Shown here: positions 1 through 63,250 of the stretch, piece by piece
Layout of the letters: the number at the start of each line of letters is the position of its first letter
How positions within the stretch are numbered: the first letter of the stretch is position 1
The notes under the pieces: generated by a model
The model's database searches: none
Told to the model about the DNA's origin: nothing
The model's input: only the letters and a program-made list of their open reading frames with translations
From: Amorphochlora amoebiformis
Lineage: Eukaryota; Cercozoa; Chlorarachniophyceae
DNA: 64,000 nucleotides
Reading direction: 5' to 3'
Assembly: GCA_054601695.1 (NCBI GenBank)
Contig: BAAHQB010000138.1
Coordinates: forward strand, 62,001 to 126,000
Position numbers and translations under genes: made by a program

Positions 1-870
1 GCTTGCCTTAGGGTTAGGGTTAGGGTTAGGGTTAGGCCTAACCTAACCCAAGTTCTTCTCTACCCTAACTCGAACCCTAACCCTAACCCTAACCTTAACC
101 CTAACCTTAACCGTGGAGGAGTCAATGGTCCTCGGACTAAGATATACTGAATAATCTGATCCTAACCCTAACCCTAACCCTAAACCTAAGGTAATATTAA
201 GGTAGCCCTAACCCTAAGATACCCTAACCCGAACCCTAACCCTACCCCTAACCCTAACCCTAACCCTAACCCAAACTCTAACCCTAACCCTAACCCAAAC
301 CCTAACCCTAACCCTAACCCTAACCCTAAGCTAACCCTAAGCTAACCCTAACCCTAAGCTACCCTAACTCGCTCGACCCCTAAGCCTAAACCTAAGCCTA
401 AATCTAAGGCAAGCTCAAGGTAAGCCTAACCCTAAGCTACCTTAACTCGAACACCAACCCTAACCCTAACCCTAAGCTACCTTAACTCGAACACCAACCC
501 TAACCCTAAACTAACAACCCTAAGGTGACCCTAGCCCTAAGCTACCCTGACTCAAAACTCTAACCCTAACCCTAATCCTAACCCTAACCTTAAGGTAACC
601 CTAAGGTAACTCTTACCCTGAGCCCCCCAACTCGGACCCTAACCCTAGCCCTAAGGTAACCCTAAGGTAACCCTAAGCTACGCACACTCGAACCCTAACC
701 CTAGCCCTAACCTTAGCCCTAACCCTAACCCTAAGGTAACCCTAAGGTAACCCTTAGATACCGAAACTCGAACCCTAACCCTAACCCTAACGTTCGAGTT
801 AGGGTAGCTTAGGGTTAGGGTTACCTTAGGGTTAGGGTTTGGGTTAGGGTTAGAGTTAGGGTTGGGTTAG
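1..870. repeat. Degenerate telomeric / telomere-associated repeat
   Basis: The + strand is mostly CCCTAA units, the orientation expected at a left chromosome end, with TTAGGG blocks at about 8-38 and 793-865. The array is not pure. A spacer resembling GCTACCCTAACTCGAAC recurs at about 58, 356, 434, 474, 540, 676 and 750, giving a higher-order telomere-associated unit. No coding signal is visible. Confidence 0.9.
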
Positions 871-882
871 GGCTAAGTACGA

Positions 883-883
<1 letters not shown>

Positions 884-968
<85 letters not shown>
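884..968. repeat. (TA)n array
   Basis: Almost pure TA dinucleotide, followed by about 80 bases of unique sequence to 1050. Confidence 0.95.
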
Positions 969-970
<2 letters not shown>

Positions 971-1046
971 GTATACATGTATATATACAGGGATATCCCA
1001 GGATGTATTATTTCCGCAGCGTACTAGAAGACCTCAGGTATGACTT

Positions 1047-1606
1047 TAGCCAATCCTAACCCTATCCGAACCCCAACCCTAACCCTATCCGAACCCCAAC
1101 CCTAACCCTAACCCTATCATAACCCTAATCCTAACCCTAACGCTAATCCCTATACCCAAACCCAACCCTTACGCTAAGCCTACAGCTGACTCTATAAGTA
1201 ACCCTAACACTTCTAATCCTAAGGTTTACGCAAATCCTAACCCTAACCCCAACGCTAGCTTTAATCCTAACCCTCCTAACCCTAACCCTAACCCTATCCC
1301 TAACCCTATCCCTAACCCTATCCCTAACCCTATCCCTAACCCTATCCCTAACCCTAGCCCTAACCCTATCCCTAACCCTAGCCCTAACCCTAGCCCTAAC
1401 CCTAGCCCTAACCCTAGCCCTAACCCTAGCCCTAACCCTAGCCCTAACATAATCCGAGCCCTAACACTACCCCTCTAGCCCTAACCCTAGCCCTAACCCC
1501 CAATCATCCTAACCCTAACCCTAACCCTAACCCTAACCCTAACCCTAACCCTAACCCTAACCCTAACCCTAACTCTAATTCTAACCCTAACCCTACGACT
1601 TATACC
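1047..1606. repeat. Variant telomere-like repeat (CCCTAA / CCCTAT / CCCTAG)
   Basis: Alternating CCCTAACCCTAT and CCCTAACCCTAG units make 12-bp higher-order repeats at 1280-1450, then pure CCCTAA at about 1510-1575. The minus-strand Gly-Leu open frame here is this repeat read as protein. Confidence 0.9.
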
Positions 1607-1654
1607 TAGGCTTGTACGGTCGAGTTTCCTAATGGGGTAGCGTACAATCAGGTA

Positions 1655-2215
<561 letters not shown>

Positions 2216-2270
2216 CAGAGAAATAACAAAGCATATATATCCGACTCAAAAAACTACCGCATTCTCTCCC

Positions 2271-2420
2271 TCGACACAACTTCTCCAGGTCTCAGCATGA
2301 GAGAGAGATAGAGAGAAAAGAGAGATATGACACAACTTCTCCAGGTCTCAGCATGAGAGAGAGAGAGAGAAAAGAGAGATATGACACAATCTCTTCAGGT
2401 CTCAGCACGAGAGAGAGAAA
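2271..2420. repeat. Three-copy minisatellite, unit about 55-58 bp
   Basis: The segment GACACAACTTCTCCAGGTCT, followed by CAGCATGAGAGAGA, occurs at about 2271, 2329 and 2384. The third copy is slightly diverged (AATCTCTTCAGG). The copies lead into the GA tract. Confidence 0.85.
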
Positions 2421-2614
2421 AGAGAGGGACCGTATGTATGAGTGAGAGGAAAAAAAAAAGAGAGTGTGTGGGAGAGAGAAAGAGAGAGAGAGAGAGAGAG
2501 GGAGTCGGAGAGAAAGAGAGAGGAAGAGAGAGAGAGAGAGAGAGTCGGAGAGAGAGAAAGAGAGAGAGTCGGAGAGAGAGAAAGAGAGAGAGAGAAAAAG
2601 AGAGAGAGAAAGAA

Positions 2615-2667
<53 letters not shown>

Positions 2668-2796
2668 AGATGGAGAGAGGGAAAAAAAAGATAAGATCCT
2701 TTTTTTCCTCTACTCCTCTTTCTCATCGCTGGGGTGTCCCCTCTCTCTCTCTCTCTTCCTCTCTCTACATGTACATAATAACATGCTTGTATATTA

Positions 2797-2829
<33 letters not shown>

Positions 2830-2859
2830 TATGTGTAAGTAAATTCATATATAAAGTCG

Positions 2860-2891
<32 letters not shown>

Positions 2892-3176
2892 TGAATGTAT
2901 ATCCTTTCTACAAGCTCTGTCTCTCTCTCTCTCTTTTCTATTCCTCCATGCATTCTCCACGTCACTGTGACTCCTCTCATCCTCATATCCTTTTTTTCCG
3001 CCCTCACCCTCCCTCTCTCGCTTCTCTCTCACCCCCACCCCCCCTTTCTCTCTCTTTCTCTCTCTTTCTCTCTCTTTCCCTCCCTCTCTCTCTCTCTCTC
3101 TCCCCTCTCTCTATCTCTCTCCTCTCTCTCTCTCTCTATCTCTCTCCCTCCCTCTCTCCCTCCCTCTCTCTCTTCC
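2407..3176. repeat. Purine and pyrimidine microsatellite tracts
   Basis: (GA)n/(GAAA)n runs at 2407-2690, (CT)n at 2739-2766, (TA)n at 2800-2890 and (CT)n with TTTC/CCTC interruptions at 2917-3176. Long Arg-Glu or Ser-Leu open frames here are repeat translations. Confidence 0.9.
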
Positions 3177-3265
3177 CCTGATCTAACGCTAAAAATCAGA
3201 GGGAAATATAACGAGAAGACTAGAGGTTCTGACCGGGGATAAACATGGCTATGTGGACGGAGACT

Positions 3266-3566
3266 GTAGGTTAGGGTTAGGGTTAGGGTTAGGGTTAGGG
3301 TTAGGGTTAGGGTTAGGGTTAGGGTTAGGGTTAGGGTTAGGGTTAGGGTTAGGGATACCGTTAAGGTTAGGGTTAGGGTTAGAACGGGTTAAGAGTTAGG
3401 TTAGGGTTAGGGCGTCAGGTTAGGGTTAGGTTCACGGTTAGATTTAGGGTTAGGGCTAGGGTTAGGGTTAGGGTTTGGGTTAGGGTTAGGGTTAGGGTTA
3501 GGGTTGGGGTTAGGGTTAGGGTTGGTGTTAGGGTTAAGAGTACGTAAGGTAGGGTTAGGATTAGGG
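3266..3566. repeat. Interstitial TTAGGG array, inverted relative to the chromosome end
   Basis: Near-perfect TTAGGG runs from about 3268 to 3353, then degenerates to 3566. The G-rich strand is on +, opposite to the main block at 1-780. Confidence 0.92.
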
Positions 3567-3599
3567 TATACCGTATGTATTTCGAACGTATAACTTTTC

Positions 3600-3672
3600 C
3601 ATATATATATGTATATATGTATATATATATATATATATGTATGTGTGCACATATATATATATATATATATAT

Positions 3673-3727
<55 letters not shown>

Positions 3728-3865
3728 ATGTATGGAATTATAGATAATACACATAAATAACACCATTTTTATACAAGTGTAGATATACATTATATATATA
3801 TATATATTATATATATATATATATATATACATGTATATATATTATATGGATGTATATATATATAC

Positions 3866-3896
<31 letters not shown>

Positions 3897-3900
3897 CATA

Positions 3901-3948
<48 letters not shown>

Positions 3949-3960
3949 TGTATGTAAAAC

Positions 3961-3999
<39 letters not shown>

Positions 4000-4042
4000 T
4001 AACAGAGTATGTATACATTATACGTATATGTGTGTATAGAAC

Positions 4043-4093
<51 letters not shown>

Positions 4094-4150
4094 ATCGCTG
4101 TCGGAACATGTGTGCATTTATGCATGACTAGATGTACAAATATAGCTTCT

Positions 4151-4194
<44 letters not shown>

Positions 4195-4274
4195 CATATA
4201 CATAAAATATGTATGTATGTATCTGCACATGTGTATTTATTTACATCTTTATATATACAAATACTGTATATATA

Positions 4275-4332
<58 letters not shown>

Positions 4333-4334
4333 AT

Positions 4335-4405
<71 letters not shown>

Positions 4406-4454
4406 CATACAGATCTACATATACATCATGCACACGCAAAACACATATCACACC

Positions 4455-4494
<40 letters not shown>

Positions 4495-4495
4495 T
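3600..4495. repeat. Compound (TA)n block
   Basis: Six or more TA arrays separated by 20-80 bases of AT-rich sequence and a (CA)n at about 4327-4348. No exon was recognised. Confidence 0.9.
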
Positions 4496-4555
4496 CCTAC
4501 ACACACAAACACATAACGTCACACCACAGTTCAAACCGCAAGATTCGGAAAGTTA

Positions 4556-4711
4556 GGTGGCATAGCCCTAGCACCCTCATCTCTAGGGTATTACATCCCT
4601 TACATCTATCTCCCTAACCCTAGCCTTTCCCAAGGTGGCATATAGCACCCTCATCTCTAGGGTAATATGTCCCTTACATCTATCTCCCTAACCCTAGCCT
4701 TTCCCCAGGTA
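4556..4711. repeat. Direct tandem duplication, about 78 bp per unit
   Basis: The unit starting GGTGGCATA at 4556 is repeated at 4634. Both contain CACCCTCATCTCTAGGGTA, CCCTTACATCTATCTCCC and CCTAGCCTTTCCC. The second copy ends in CCCCAGGTAAGAG, which resembles a splice junction. No protein was recognised. Confidence 0.85.
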
Positions 4712-4795
4712 AGAGATGTTACGTTGAGATTAGGATTAGTTTAGGTGATTTCTATGCTAGTCTCTGGATTTCTCGGAACTGTTTGTGCTTCTCTC

Positions 4796-4922
4796 TGTGT
4801 GTGTCTCTCTGTCTCTCTCATTCTCTCTTCTCTCCTCTCTCTTCTCCTCCTCTCTCCCTCTCTCCCTCTCTTTCTCTCTCCTTCTCTTCGTATCTATCTT
4901 ATCTCGAATCTTCTCAGCTCTC

Positions 4923-4958
<36 letters not shown>

Positions 4959-5100
4959 CTCGATCTCTCTCTCTTCCCCTTTCTCTCTCTTTTTCTCTCC
5001 ACTTGCTCTCTTTCTCTCTTCTCTCTCTCCCTCTCTCTCTCTCTCTCTTCCCTATCTATCTCTCTTTCTCTCTCTGTCCATCTATCTCTATTAATATCTA
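4796..5100. repeat. (CT)n-rich tract
   Basis: CT dinucleotides with TTT/CCC interruptions, running directly up to the first recognised NHL exon at 5159. Confidence 0.9.
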
Positions 5101-5158
5101 TCTCCCAAACCCCCCCCCTCTCACTTCCGCTCACCCAAAATCGACTGACCCAACCTAG

Positions 5159-17580
<12,422 letters not shown>

Positions 17581-18521
17581 CTAATTTTGGGATTGGAGTG
17601 TTGACGTTGCACTTGTAGCGGCAGGTACTGCAGCTTGCATCGTGGATCCCGCTGAGATTACTCCACTGCTCGCCGAAGTTTGATTTAACGCAGGGGTTTT
17701 TGGTAGTGTTAATCCAGAATTTGATGCTGTGGGGGGGTACATCGGTTGGTTTGGCTTTGGGTGGTTTTGGACAGTAGTTTGCGAGAAGAGTGGTTGTGGA
17801 TTGTGCCGCAATTGAGTGTGAATAGTGTTCACACGGGCCGGAACAGCCGTCACCTTCTGTGCTACTGTTGGTTGCACGGCAGTGGCTTTAAGAGTTTGGG
17901 GCACATATGACTGCTGATGCATCTGCATTGGGAAGTAGGGGTAGCCGACGTTCGGGAAAGCCGCATAGTTGTTGAAGGGGTGCGCAGGATTCGAAGATTG
18001 ATTGTGAGGCGCTACTGCCGTACGGACGGGGATGTTAGCAGTGGGGGTTTTCTGCCGCTTGGGTGCGGGTTGTTTTTGAGCAGTGTAGCTCGCAGGGTAC
18101 CTGGGGAACAGGTCATTTTAGTATCAGTAAATCCTATACAGCCCTGCTGCTATCTTTCAAAAAGTATTATATTTTATCGCACCACTCAGCCTAAAACCTA
18201 CTCAACCCAAATACCTCAACCAGTGAACATAACAAAAACTCCAACCCTATTCCTGATTCCCAGACATCAACTCAAGCCGTATCCAGACTCTTTCAAGACT
18301 CCTAATAAACCACCCTAACGTATTTAGAGATTTGCATACCGTATGGGCTGCGGAATATTCTGGGTATACGCCTGTTGAACTTGGAAGCCTGGGGTCTTGA
18401 CAGGGACTGGAGGCTTTCCAGCTCCTAAAGGATCATGGGATTATGTCACGGATAATGTCTCATCGTTAATTTGTCCCTGTAACATGTTACTCATGGACAT
18501 ATGAATATACAATATCATGTA

Positions 18522-18552
<31 letters not shown>

Positions 18553-18624
18553 CGATATGAATATATGTATGTATGTGAATCCTAAGTATTATACATACAT
18601 CTAATAAAGTACACACATACATAC

Positions 18625-18688
<64 letters not shown>

Positions 18689-18707
18689 TACATATATGTA
18701 TATATAA

Positions 18708-18778
<71 letters not shown>

Positions 18779-19259
18779 ATATATAAATAATTATTCATGT
18801 ATTAACATCCCACCCATATTCTGCATGTAGTCCACGGGAGCAGGCTTCGCTCCAGGTGCTGGAATTGAGCTTGCCGCCATGGTTGAGCTTGGAATACCAG
18901 GCAAACCTCCCTGGACGGACGCTCCATTTGTTACAGTTGGATTTGCTGCTGGAAGGACTCCTGGTCTGCTCACGGTGCCCTGAGTTTCCTGTGCAACCTT
19001 GATCTTGAGCTGTTTCTGCAGCCAGGCGATCTGATTCGCGATTTGAGGGCTATGGTTCTGCTTCTGGGCCTGCTGGTACGCGAGGATAGCGTCCTCCGTC
19101 TGGTTGTACAGCTGTCATAGGGAAATAGTATTGAGATATTCTGTTTTTCTACATAATGTTACATTCGAAAAGAAAGCCTTTAAAAGGTCGTAATATACTA
19201 CATATAAACATATATACATTATATATATATATATATGTATATATATATGAATATATATA

Positions 19260-19349
<90 letters not shown>

Positions 19350-19598
19350 GGATGAACAATATCTCAAAGAATGATATTATGGTTGCACTTCATCAAACCT
19401 GGTACAGTTTGGCGACGTTGACCCAAACGTTTGGGAAGTTAGGGTTGAGGTGGAGGACACGCAGATAAGCGTTGAGAGCCTAGTGGTTATTCGGTACAAA
19501 AGGTTCACAACACTGAGCCAAATTTTCAAACCAAAAACCAAACCTAAGCTAGCATCCACGTTCCTATTAATGAAGTATAAATCTCGTATATGTATATG

Positions 19599-19651
<53 letters not shown>

Positions 19652-19667
19652 TATTCTATTATTAATA

Positions 19668-19707
<40 letters not shown>

Positions 19708-21326
19708 TGTATATATTCCATCAGTCAATGTACTAACATACATATATACATATCTATGCACACCCATTATGTTAATAAAAGAATAATGAAGCGTGCGTTA
19801 CCTTGAGGTACAAGCTGTTCTCAAATGTGCAAGTCCCGTAAAAATACCAATCTGAACGATTGGTTGGATCATTACGAATGAGCATAAGGAATATAAAATC
19901 ATGGGATAACATGATAGTTGGTGGACAGAAGGTATACAACATCAAAAACATGGAGATAAACTTACAGGTTGCGTTCATCGGGTCAAGTGCCAACGCCTTC
20001 TTTATTGCCTCGTGTGCCTCCGTGTACTTATGTCGGGCTAACTGGCACCTACAGTACATATACCAAGTCCTCGCATCCTCTCCACACTTCAGAGCAGCGT
20101 CCAGGTGGCTCAGCACTTCGCGATAGGTCGTCTCCGGTAGCTGCTTCTTGTCCGTATGTTCTGTCAGCTTAAGCCATGCGAGTTGCCGGAGCGTTGTGGT
20201 ATGTGTGGGATTGCTTCTGAGAATTGCTGCGTAGGTCGATAGCGCGCGGTGCCTGAAGCCGGAGAGTTGGAAGATGTGACCGAGGTGAAACAGGATGTCT
20301 TCAGGCTGGAGAGGCTGGGGGGGGCAAACTTTCAGGCTTTCGAGAATACTTCGTGCGGCTTCGAACTTCTTCTGATGCTTGCAGGCGATGGCGATGCGGA
20401 ATTGACATTCGGCTTGGTCGATGAATTCACAGGGGATCTCAAGGCAGGCTTGGAAGGCCGTGTGCGCGTGGTTGTACGACGAGTGCTCAAAGTAAAGCAG
20501 ACCGATCGCATACCAGAAGAGTGCCTTCTCCGTGTTTTCCGAGAGCGCCAGCTGATGCTTCTGGAAGCAGTGGAACGCATTCTGATGCTGGTCCCTCATG
20601 AGATAGCAGATCCCAAGGAGGATGTAGGGGGCACCGACATCCCCGCTATCTTTCATCTCCGTGGTAGACCTTTTTTTCGAGGTAGTCCCGGATTGCGCGG
20701 GGAGGAGTTTCTTCAACGACTGGATTGCCTCATGAAACTTTCGTCTCCTCATCAAGTTGAGAGCTGCTTCGAGCTCCGGAGTGGGAGCCTTGTTCTTGGC
20801 TTCGGGTAGTGGATCCGCTTGAGCAATCTGTGCCTAAAAAATAAAAAACTCGGCACCAGCACTACAGGGTGCGGAGGTGATCTGGGTGTATTAGCAGGCT
20901 TGGTATGGAATCATGTTACGAAATCATGTTACGCACCAGAAGCTCTGCGTCCTCGTTCTGAGATTGACTTGGAGCCTGCGGACACACATGGAATATCACG
21001 CATGATGTATGACCTTTTGGCACTGTGTGTCACCTGAGCGTTAATTGACGCCAAGGAGATACTTTGGAGTGTTGAAGTCTGACTCAAGGATGCCATTTGG
21101 GCCACAAGCTTCTTCTCCTCGAGCGCCGGGGCTGGCTGAGTCGGTGCGTTCACGAAGTCCACACCAACACCACCCAATAGGTCATCAAGCGCCTGAGAAA
21201 ATACAATTTTAGGTTCACCGAGGCGTTGGAAATATTGAGTGTCCATCCACAAATACGTGCAAGTCCATATAATACTCTTCATAACCCTACCCCGTCGGGT
21301 CTCTGAGGCTCCGTGAGGGACGCCAT
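17581..21326 (-). CDS. Cyc8/Ssn6-like TPR transcriptional corepressor
   Basis: In fungi Cyc8/Ssn6 forms a nuclear corepressor with Tup1; its TPR array contacts Tup1 and DNA-binding repressors. Exons (minus): 21326-21291, 21192-21034, 20833-19966, 19851-19802, 19479-19399, 19111-18814, 18424-18340, 18100-17581. All phases fit and give 698 residues. TPRs fill about residues 75-450. Motifs match the family in order: [79 protein letters not shown]. The exon with [11 protein letters not shown] closes the array. The tail is rich in Pro, Gln, Ala and Thr with a PKRQK nuclear-signal-like motif, as in fungal homologues. The ATG at 21326 is the only one in frame with a short first exon ([12 protein letters not shown]) and GTAGGG donor. 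The main alternative is the UTX/KDM6 TPR family, but no JmjC domain follows. Confidence 0.88.
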
Positions 21327-21551
21327 TTCGTTTATCACGCCCAAGTGTAACCACTATCAAAACGACGGCGCCGTCCGTTCCGGTTGAACCGTTCCTTCAG
21401 CCGAATTATTCCTTCCGTTTGTTGACTCGCCGAAGAGTTATTTCCAAATTGTTCTGATTTTTCGGCTCGTGGAGGAGACTCTGGAAAGCGGGGGCCGAGT
21501 CTATCTAGTGCCTTAACCCCCCGTCTCCCGCGGGAATCCGTGCATCCGTGG
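21327..21551. promoter_or_regulatory. Shared upstream region of two divergent genes
   Basis: 225 bases of relatively GC-rich unique sequence with no TA array separate the start codons of the corepressor (-) and the kinase (+). A bidirectional promoter is inferred from position; no clear TATA box is seen. Confidence 0.55.
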
Positions 21552-35798
<14,247 letters not shown>

Positions 35799-36871
35799 CC
35801 AACAGCTCTTCTAAAATTTAAAATTTAGTCCGCCTAAATTTACGAGAAAATATCTGAATTCAGCGGCCGATATTATCATCAAAATATTTCGTCGCATGGC
35901 CTGCATGGATCCAACGCGTGCCAGCCTGCATGCGTCAAGGCCCCTCGCAAGAAAGAGAGGGAAGATGATCCGATATCATGGGAAAAATCATGTCGAAGTG
36001 CAGAAGAGGAGAAATAGAGGCTTAGTCTAGTTAATACTATACATCATGATTCATGAGTATCACTACTAGTGTGTATCATGATATATAATTGTACTACTCT
36101 AGTACTTGTAGTATACTCTAGATATTGGTAGTGACACTACCAGTAGATATCATGATACTCTCTAGATCTAGTTCATATATATAGTATATCGAAGTATTAT
36201 CATCTACTAGACTAGTATCTAGCTCCTACTAGTTATTTATTTTAAAGTTAATGGTAATCTCTAGACCTATACATGATACATCTAGCACATCATCTAGGTC
36301 TAAATACAAACTAGATTTAGTAAATATATCCACTAGATCTAGCGTATACATGTACTACATATCTAGATCTATACGGTACATTGTATATTTGATTATACTA
36401 GTATAGGACTAGTAAATGGTTACCTAGGTAACAGGCTAGGTTACTGTGTGCGTGAACAGGTGGAAAAAACACAAATTCTAGAAATTAATCGATATGTGTA
36501 TCTACTAGATCTAGTAACTCAGTCACTATCTACTAGATCCTAGAGATCTACGTACTAGATCTAGTCTAGTACTTTAGTGTATATATCTGACGGTATACTA
36601 GGGTATACCAGGTATACTATCTAGACTATACTACTAGTACTAGTAGATGGTACTCTGCCGCTAGATCTAGTAGATACTAGAGATACTCCAGATACTACTA
36701 CTAGTACTAGTACTAGAGGCACTGTAATCATTCGGATGAAATATAGTGATGGCTGCAAGTGTATCTAGTGTATACAAGACATACTAGACATACTGTAGAT
36801 CATCATCAAATGTTTAGAATGTAGCGCAGTCTAGGCAGTTGCTAGAGCTAGAGAGTTGTGCCAGTGATCCT
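35799..36871. other. Intergenic region with CTAG-rich island
   Basis: Separates the hydrolase start from the 3' end of the chromatin-reader gene. 36030-36790 is packed with CTAG, ACTAGT and TCTAGA words and nearly free of (TA)n. No protein-coding exon was recognised. Confidence 0.7.
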
Positions 36872-62061
<25,190 letters not shown>

Positions 62062-62177
62062 TTGTCCGAAAAGGACAATTTCCAGCATCCCAAAGAAGCA
62101 ACATAAGACAACACACCAAAACACACGCCAGTATTTAAATAGGAGACACTGCCGGGTGGAATTATAAAAACACAACA
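62062..62177 (-). promoter_or_regulatory. Upstream region of the chromatin-reader gene with TATA-like box
   Basis: TATTTAAATA at 62132-62141 lies about 70 bases upstream of the ATG at 62061. The rest is unique sequence without microsatellite. Function is inferred from position only. Confidence 0.4.
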
Positions 62178-63121
62178 TTATTTCGTACGCGATGCCCCAA
62201 CATCCTTAGACCAACCCATCGCCCTCCCCAAACCTCTTATGACTGGCCGTATTCCGACACCAGAAAAACCAGCTAGCTATATAAGTGATAGTGATAACAT
62301 TTTACCCCGTTTCTTCCCCCACTGGTTTTGGGGCACACTCTCTTCCTTTCAGTCCTAGCCATCTCTTTCTCGGCCGGGTTATTTTCCTGCGTGAAAATAT
62401 GGTTGAGAGACACTGCGTTTCGGTGAAGAGAGCAAGCGAGGATGAAAGCAGGGGGACTGGTTGGTGAGAACATCGGGGTTCTGTAGCGGTAACAAAATGT
62501 CGAATACATCACGGGGTTCAGGGGGTGGAGTGGAGATCTGCAACATACTGATTGCTGGTTGGAGGACAAACTCGCTTGAGCCCTGCCGTTGGAACGTAGG
62601 CGCATCACCTCAGCTCCGGGCCCCTAAGTATTCAATACAACCGAGGAGATACTCAGATTTGCAAGGCGATCGGACAAATTTCCGCACCTTTCTATCCTCT
62701 TCGCCCGGTAACCCGGCTTCCGGTTGATTATTCTCCTTAGATTCCCCTGGTCGTGGTAGGGATATATCTGGTGTTTCTTTATCCGTACCTCGGCGGATCT
62801 CTCCGATTATGCCCTGCGCGGATTCACGTCAAATATGCCTGTTGAGAGGTTTGACATGTGATGTTGTAGACCTTTAAAGTGTTCTCAGGTTTCCCGAGCA
62901 CGTTGGCTGAGATCAATGTACGGCGTTGCAGGGAATTCTTGTCCGTTGAGATCTTGGTCATGGTGTTGATTCTGTTTAGAATGTCCTGATAGGAATGAAT
63001 ACATATTTGCAGTTTTCTCCCAAAACAAGTCGCATCCCGTCGGGAAAATATGGGACGTCGCAACAGGAACAATGCAGGGAATATTAGGCTATTCGCCTAC
63101 CTGAGCAATTCCCTTGAACAT
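62178..63121 (-). CDS. Unidentified small protein, multi-exon
   Basis: I do not recognise this gene. Exons 63121-63101 (MFKGIAQ) and 62985-62872 (DILNRINTMTKISTDK, then QRRTLISANVLGKPENTLK) join in phase 0, followed by an exon starting at 62813 (GIIGEIRRG). Further open segments read SSEFVLQPAISMLQ with STPPPEPRDVFDILLP, then ENNPAEKEMARTERKR. Borders after 62813 are ambiguous: either a long intron from the GTACGG donor or a 33-nt one, so length is about 180-230 residues. The stop may be at 62178 or 62237. The hydrophilic Ser/Pro/Lys-rich C-terminal part suggests a disordered tail. The gene starts 129 bases from the divergent palmitoyltransferase. Confidence 0.55.
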
Positions 63122-63250
63122 ATACCAACCAACAATTTCTCAACGTGTGCAAAGGGCGCCACAGCCCGTGCTTAATCCCGGGTTTTCAAACAGTCCCTGA
63201 TTTCTGTCTCTTGTGCGTCTCGGGAGAAACTGTCACATTGCGTGACATCA
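63122..63250. promoter_or_regulatory. Intergenic spacer between divergent start codons
   Basis: 129 bases of unique, fairly GC-rich sequence between the unidentified gene (-) and the palmitoyltransferase (+). A shared promoter is inferred from geometry. Confidence 0.45.

Noticed and set aside
1226-1450. Gly-Leu repeat protein on the minus strand
   Set aside because: Telomere-like CCCTAA repeat read in frame.
20249-20809. 186-codon + strand open frame
   Set aside because: Antisense shadow of the large TPR exon of the corepressor, whose minus-strand reading has clear family motifs.
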